A DNA stretch of 64,000 nucleotides. Origin: Vitellaria paradoxa. Taxonomy: Eukaryota > Streptophyta > Magnoliopsida > Ericales > Sapotaceae. This document shows positions 57,684-64,000 of this stretch, piece by piece. The stretch is taken from the NCBI GenBank assembly GCA_019916065.1, contig CM034244.1:36150877-36214876 (forward strand). The letters run 5' to 3'. The stretch's first letter is position 1. Each line of letters opens with the position of its first letter. The notes beneath the pieces are model-generated. The model did not search any database. It was not told the DNA's origin and saw only the letters and a program-made list of their open reading frames with translations. The translations under genes and the position numbers were made by a program.

Positions 57684-60600
57684 TCAAACGGGTATGCCTA
57701 ACTCTGAAATCTTCATTATCCTTTTGTTCATAGCAATCCTCTGTTGACGGAGAAGTGATGCCATGGAAGCAACCTGACCACAAGGAATTGTTGAAATTTT
57801 CAAAATAATAATAAAAATAAAATAAAAGTAACAAGATTGTTCTATAGACACCAACCATTATATGAACAAAATATATACGTGTGCGCGTGTGTGAGAATGC
57901 CATTGTACTTGCCTCTGCTCGGAGTCTCAATGCCTCCCTACCAGGAATTTCTCGCAATCCATCCATCAATTCTACAGAAAATGCTAGAGAAGATCAACAT
58001 TTGCTTTAATGCAAATTACCCCATTCCCCAATCCCCAGAAAAACTAAAAATGATGACATCAAATGAAAACCACAAGAGCACGCGCACAACCAAAAACTAA
58101 AATAAAAATACACATCAAATACAAATCAATCAAAAAATTATCAACAAAAAAACATTAGGAGATCAAGTACCTCCTTTGCACCACCCAAACAGCTTGCAAC
58201 AAAGTTTGTCCCACATCTCTGCCTTCTCTATAAATGTGCATTTGTAGCTGATCTACATTTTTTTTTTCCCTCCCTTTTGACAACCTTTCATGTTCAACGT
58301 GGTCATTTTAAGTTGCACTTCAGTATTTACCTTCCAATATTCTTATATCCTTATGGAAACATAAGTTTGAAAGTTTTCATTCTTCTACTGAGCTCAACTT
58401 CATGAAGCTACAACAGATAACCATGGTAACATTACCTTAGTTGGCTTTAAGAGTTTCCATTCTCCTACTGCATAACTACCCCTTCATTTTGATACTTGTA
58501 AAAATATAACACCACAATTAAGCTCGTTGAACATGATAGGCATGATAGGACTTGACAGATTAAAGCATCCACGCAAAACAATGACCAAAATTTTATAACC
58601 AATTAAAGACCCCAACCTGGTCCCGCTATGCAACAAGATGTGAATTGTGGGAGAGAGAAGGAAAAATGATATCCTATCAAAAATTTTAACCAAGTTCTAC
58701 AGGAATGATGTGGCAATGGTATTTTTGTTACAGAAGTTTACTTTCGTGGATTCTTATTTAAAAAGTGATTGGCCATCATTCTGCTGAATATTTCTGTTTA
58801 AAACTTCTGCTTGTACTGCATTGCTCCAAAAAATATATATACGTACCAGAAGCTTGGATTTCAACCTTGTACACAGATTTCGCTAGACGTTGGATCTGAG
58901 TTCCAGCACTCCTATTGATATGATGCAAAACAATAAGTTACAGCCAATTGCAAATACATAACCATGTATAAATGATAAACAGTCAGAAGCAATTTCTACA
59001 TCAGTTCAAACTGGCCATGTTTCATATCCTTTTCAGCAAGACCAGCCCTTTCAAGCAGTTTTCTACTCTCATTCTTCATTAAATCAACCGAAACATTCAA
59101 CCCTTTTACATTCTTCTCGGCTCTAACAAACTGCGCCTGCAATATATTTATAGCCATTATACAGAAGCTCAATGCTTAATTGGATCATTATAATAAGACC
59201 CTATTGGCCCATAAACCAAGGACCTATGATATTTGTTCTTGTGCAAAAAGTGTGAATGAATGCAAAGCACATCATTTTCTTAATGTCACAAATAAAACTC
59301 CTATAAATATGAGGAGAGTACCTCCTCACTTTGAAGTCGACCAAGTGTATGACGAAATAAAAACCTTCTTGAGCCTGCATATAAAACAAGATCCTAGGTA
59401 TAAGAAACTAAGAATCATTTCACAGAAAGACCATCAACAATATTAGCAGGTGTGTCCTTCGTAGTGGATTAGATGGTTGACAAGAGGATCACAACTCCAA
59501 CCAATCAAAGAGCCATAAAGGGTTCAAACAAAGATGCACATGAGGCAAAGTCTGCCCCCAAGATAAAGTGCAAAGATGCACAGAGAGATGAGCTGCAGGT
59601 AGTCGTTGAAGCCAGATTATTAATGGATTCAACTAGCCATGTTGAATAATTAAATACTGACTACTTAAAAATTGCATGATAGATACTGAGAAATTGTATT
59701 ACTTTTAGTACCATTTCCTAGCCACCTGTACAAGAAAAACAACATCCCTAACAATCTGCATCTAAGACTGCTAGGAATGGATGTACTTAGAAATTTAGGC
59801 GGCATTGGTAGCACGTGTGGAGTATTTTAATACCCTGTACATATATTATACTTCATATCTAGCATATACATTATTACAACAACCTATTAATCCCTCCTCC
59901 TTTAGCCTTTTCAATTTTAAAAATTATAATCTCCCAAAAAAAATCAATTTGTTCATGAATAAAAATTTTATAAATTATAAATCGAACTCTTTATCCACAC
60001 TTATTAGAAAATATGTAGAAAGTGAGTATATATTGATATAATAATATATAGTTGTATATGAAATGTAAAAAAAAAATTATGAATAAACAATTGTTATTTT
60101 CATGTGTAAATATAAAAATATTAATTTATTATCCTATCCCAATCATGTAGTGTCCTAAGAATTTTTTAAAATAGTCCTACCTAGTTTGCATTGTGCCATA
60201 TTTGCAGCATTTGTGACTATCTTTGTGCACATGCTTCTTAGAGTACAACCTAGATTACAACCCTTCTTGCCTCACTCATTTTTTTCAGAAAGATGTAGAT
60301 CAGTTTATTGGATACTATGAGTGGGTCCATTGGTCGATGCAATGTAAGAGCTCTAGCCACTTTGCATGTAAGTTATAATATGTCAAGAGTAAGATAAAAA
60401 TCAAGTTTGTTGTTCTCAAAACCCTAAATGTTAAGGACCAAAAATTGGAGAATGGCCTTTTCTACCTAGGAAGCCATCATCACTCAATGTTTTCTACTCC
60501 AAGATGACCCCTCCTCAAACATACAGCTAACTTTCTACGGTGCCTCCAGCACTAGTCCAATCATTTGTGCAATTGCCTTCAGCAAAAGAGATCACACCTC

Positions 60601-61627
60601 CCCTACCTTCTACATAAAAGTTTTCTTTTTTCTATCAAAAAAAAAAAAAAGTTTTACACATGACATACACATTAATTCAGCCAAATAAAGCCTTGATCAA
60701 AATTAGTTGGCATGGTCTACATGGATCTACTAATTTCCATCATCTTCATCACTATACAGAGATTAGAAACACGTGGGATGTATGTGGGATGTTATTGCAA
60801 AATGTACTAAACCAGGTGTAAACATACTCAAAATATTAAGATTGAAGGATACAGAATTATACACAACCATCGAGCATAATATTTCTTCTCAATTTCTCAT
60901 ACAAGGGCATGACAAAAGAAGTGCTTCATCCACCCAGTACTGGTAGAAGTTTGAATTTCATGGATGCATACTTGAATAAATTATTCTTTAATTAATGGGT
61001 GAAAATCAACAAAAGAAGTGCGGCATCTGGTTAACAGGGCAAAAGAATCAAATAAAAAAAGGGATCAGCTTTAATGCACACCTCGCATGAGAAGAAGGCT
61101 AGCTGTAACAGCAACTCCCCCAGCCACAAATGGGTGTTCTCTTGCAACCATCAATTCATCTGAAAAACAAAAAAATAGTTGAAAGAAAACAAATCAAAAT
61201 AGACCAGACAATACATTAATCAGAAGCAACTGTAAACAAGAATTTTTTTTTTTTTTTTTAAATGAAAGTCAAAAACTGTACACAAGAAATTTTGACCAAG
61301 TCAGAAATTATTCCAAACTGATGATCCTTTTAGCACATGCTTGATGAATCATTACTCACACTTCCAACCAACCAAAGAACATTAGCAGCCCAAAAGAAAA
61401 GTGATGAAACTCCGTGTAGTGTGTTTTTAGCCTTAATCGTTCAAGATGAATTGAAAGATCAAAAATACCATAAATACCAAAGTGAAAATAATTATCAAAG
61501 ATGAGCCCCAGAGCCAGAAGTGGACCATACGGTAAGGTCATTCAAATTATAGAAAGTTACCTTTTAGTTTATTGAAGAAAGCTTCCTCTAAAGTTGTATA
61601 ACGGGATTTAATTTGTGGAATAAAATC
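57684..61627 (-). CDS. RHIP1: RHIP1-like protein (RGS1-HXK1 interacting), C-terminal seven exons
   Basis: Resembles Arabidopsis At4g26410, a membrane-associated protein reported to interact with RGS1 and hexokinase 1. Exons on the minus strand: 61627-61561, 61159-61082, 59374-59322, 59136-59001, 58911-58847, 57971-57913, 57773-57684 (stop at 57686-57684), about 182 residues. Readable blocks: [40 protein letters not shown] (likely membrane helix), [80 protein letters not shown] and [17 protein letters not shown], ending ISELGIPV. Most of it is predicted helical or coiled coil. The intron after 57913 starts with GC. I may have miscounted one base in the 59136-59001 exon, so its frame needs checking. 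Upstream exons were not found and probably lie right of the window. Confidence 0.75.
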
Positions 61628-62883
61628 CTGCAAGAAAACTTTCAGAACAAGTTAGTAGTACAAAGGAAAAAGGCCAAATAAGAGCGTAGGTTAAAAAAAT
61701 AGAAAGAAGGTGAAATAATTGGCTACTTCAAAAGAAATTATAGGACTTCATGATCCAAACAGAAAAACAAGCAACACACATTATCATTAACAAAAGCAAG
61801 TTAAGCAACAGGACACAACATTGTCTCAAAATTTTTCTCTCTTTCTCACAAACCTCTCAAAATTAAACTACATATAAGCATATATGGCACTGCCAAAAAT
61901 ACTCACCATCTAGAATAAGATACCATTCAAAGAAAATCTCCAGGATCAAGATGCCAAATCAAATCAAACGCTTGGGGACAACAGATAAAGCGTATCATTT
62001 GTCATAGCAACAATTGTAGAGAACAACCTTGGGAATTATGGGAAATGATTTGAAGGACTCGTTCATCAACGCTTCAATCAATGCAACCATCAGCAGCAGT
62101 TATGGATGAAATATTGGACCTCTTTAGCAATTGAACTGGAGTTTACGTATTTCCGTTTACTGCTAATTTAAGGCGAAGGATGATATAGCTTAAAATAATC
62201 TAATTGTGTAACAATTTAAAAGAAATCTACGCGCACCCTTGAGCCCTATTTCTTTTTGGGGTGTAAGGTGGTTTGTGATTTGTCATTGAGGCTTCACTTA
62301 ATAGGTGTTCTGGTAACAGTGGCTTTGTTTGGTCTCAAACTCTGTTTATCTTCCCTCCTCCTTTTCTTATTTATTCCACAAATTATTGTTTGCAAAAAAA
62401 ATAAATAAATAAATTGTGATACAGTCATATGAAACTATGACTGACAAAGAGATGCAATTTTTTAATTCTTAAATATGAATAATGCTATTTTAATCTCAGA
62501 AAGTATAAAGCTTAAAATAGAAACAAGTTCCCTCTTTTCCCGTCCGTAAAAAATTAGAAACAACAGATTATTGTCAAATTCAGCACATATGTGGAGCACA
62601 AACAAAAGTGAAGGACTCTTTCTAAACTATCAATTCAGTACCCTTAGCTTATTTAGCATAACAAGGTTACGAGTTGAAACATGGTTAGAGCCCTTATGTG
62701 TCTTGAACTTGTATCAAATGCAGTTCATATAAATTTTGTAATAAATTTGATCATGAGGCAGTATGTGACAAGCCAAGAGCTTATTCTCCTAGAGGACTGG
62801 AAAACAAAGAGCAAGAAACTCAAAATAATTCTTCCTGTGGTTTATTGTATACCAGAAATAGGTTGCTGGTTGATGAGGGATAC

Positions 62884-62990
62884 TAGCTGAAGTGGAAAAG
62901 GTACCCTCACCCAGATTAAAGGTCTTGGATTCAAGTCATCCCCACTCCCTCTCCCTAATAATATTTACTTATAAGAAAAAACAAAGGATT
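62884..62990 (+). mobile_element. tRNA-derived SINE-like fragment
   Basis: TAGCTGAAGTGG (62884-62895) resembles a pol III A box, and GGATTCAAGTC (62927-62937) a B box, 31 bp apart as in tRNA-derived SINEs. The unit ends in an A-rich run at about 62990-63002. Not a functional tRNA. Confidence 0.45.
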
Positions 62991-63159
62991 AAAAAAAAAA
63001 AGAAACACTCGCTGGTTTAGGGTTCAAAACGACAAAAGGTATTATGATTCATGATTGCACTTTAAAAGTGCAATCATTAGCTCTAGTTCTTCTTATTTTC
63101 AATTAGTATTCCTTATTATTTCTTGTGTTTTGATATGGCTTTGCGTTATTTATAGAAAT

Positions 63160-64000
63160 TTATCTGTTGCTGCAGAAAAAGGAACAAAAAGCAAGGAAAT
63201 CACTAGGAATAAGCATAAAAGAGATTGAAGAGCCAAATGAGGAACAGAAGGAAGCTAAAAGGAGCGGAACTAAGCTGGCATTTGGACGCTGTCCGGACGC
63301 TAAACCCTAGAACCCTGAAAGTCCAAAAAGATGAAAAATAAGAGCTCTGCACTGCCTTCTGTCGTCTGGATGGTAGCCCTAGCGTCCGGACACGGCATCC
63401 CCGAAGACTTCAACTTTATGGTTTTGTCAGGCTCTTCTATAAATACCCATACTGTATTACACTTTTACAGAGCCCTTTACACATTTTAGGGTTAGTTTTC
63501 TGAGTGTTTTTTTCGTGTTTTTCCTTAGTTTTCAGTGAGTTTTCAATGAGTTTGTAAAGAAGTTTGGATTAAAGTTTCAACTACGCAACTGTTCTTCGAT
63601 GCTATATTGCTGATTTCGTTTCAATGGAGTTTTGCTTTCTTAATTTTTTCTTTTCTTTCCTGTTTTATTCTTCTTTTTAGCATGCTAGCGTAGATTTATA
63701 CTTGATTCAATCCATCAATGATGGGTGGATCCTTATTTGAATGATAGATGTAAATGGATCCACGCATGCAACATAAAACTTGTATGTTTGGGTTTTTGAT
63801 TTCCTAGATCGATTTTATATCTTTCAAAACCTTTGAAAACTTACGTGGCTGATCATATTTCTTTGAAATCCCTGTTACCCACATATGATTAAAACTTTCT
63901 TAGCACTTTGAAAGCATAAAGATTAGATCTAGGGTTTTCTAGATTCTCTTATTCTTTTGTTTTTCAAAACTTTCGAAAACAAGCAATCTCAAGATTCTCA
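63160..64000 (+). repeat. LTR-like region running off the right edge
   Basis: CTATAAATACCCATACTG (near 63437) resembles an LTR TATA box. Long T-rich, CT-rich downstream sequence resembles the R/U5 part of a plant LTR. TCCGGACGCTA-type motifs occur at about 63290 and 63390. No coding sequence or second copy lies in the window. Confidence 0.3.

Noticed and set aside
57598..57969. 123-codon minus-strand frame as a gene
   Set aside because: It reads the GC-donor intron of the RHIP1-like gene; only 57913-57971 within it is exon.
62681..62890. 69-codon frame as a small gene
   Set aside because: No homology recognised, and its end overlaps the SINE-like A box.
18000..64000. Gene cluster or operon-like pathway linking the six host genes
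   Set aside because: Families are unrelated, orientations are mixed and spacing is large; this is ordinary plant gene order.

Overview
The window is plant nuclear DNA, most likely from a eudicot tree or shrub with a moderately repeat-rich genome. It is AT-rich, its genes are split by GT-AG introns, and it carries plant-specific families: a plant kinesin-14, a PLS-class PPR protein, a SKU5-similar protein and RHIP1. The repeats are typical of plants: copia and gypsy elements, RTE and L1 LINEs, a TRIM, MITEs and Helitron-like ends. I cannot name the species. Exon positions come from splice motifs, phase and protein families recalled from memory, not from alignments or transcripts.

Layout, left to right. 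(1) 1-10689 (+): the 3' part of a kinesin-14 gene resembling Arabidopsis KIN14T, nine exons in one uninterrupted frame. One intron of about 6 kb holds a decayed chromovirus, two small TIR elements and other repeats. (2) 12000-17390: an RTE LINE with one visible stop, a decayed L1 LINE and a complete TRIM. (3) 18061-19638 (-): an intronless PPR gene. (4) 22715-31106 (+): a Pur-alpha gene with five exons, one GC-AG intron, and a 7.1-kb intron full of repeats, including a copia relic. (5) 34015-42330 (-): a long-LTR copia element without most of its RT. (6) 43731-44928: a TIR element filled with CA/CG tract. (7) 45822-47525 (+): an intronless SKU5-similar gene. (8) 48958-50171: an inverted-repeat element. 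(9) 51413-54382 (-): a complete seven-exon ALKBH6 gene. (10) 57684 to about 61627 (-): the last seven exons of an RHIP1-like gene, also with a GC-AG intron. (11) 62880-64000: a SINE-like piece and an LTR-like region.

The six host genes are unrelated single genes (motor, organelle RNA processing, nucleic-acid binding, cell wall, 2OG dioxygenase, sugar signalling), and nothing suggests a cluster or pathway. I found no clearly new biological system. The best leads are the MITE present in only one LTR of the copia element, the 0.6-kb alternating purine-pyrimidine tract inside a TIR element, the two GC-AG introns, and the copia element's unusual leader and open reading frame without RT.
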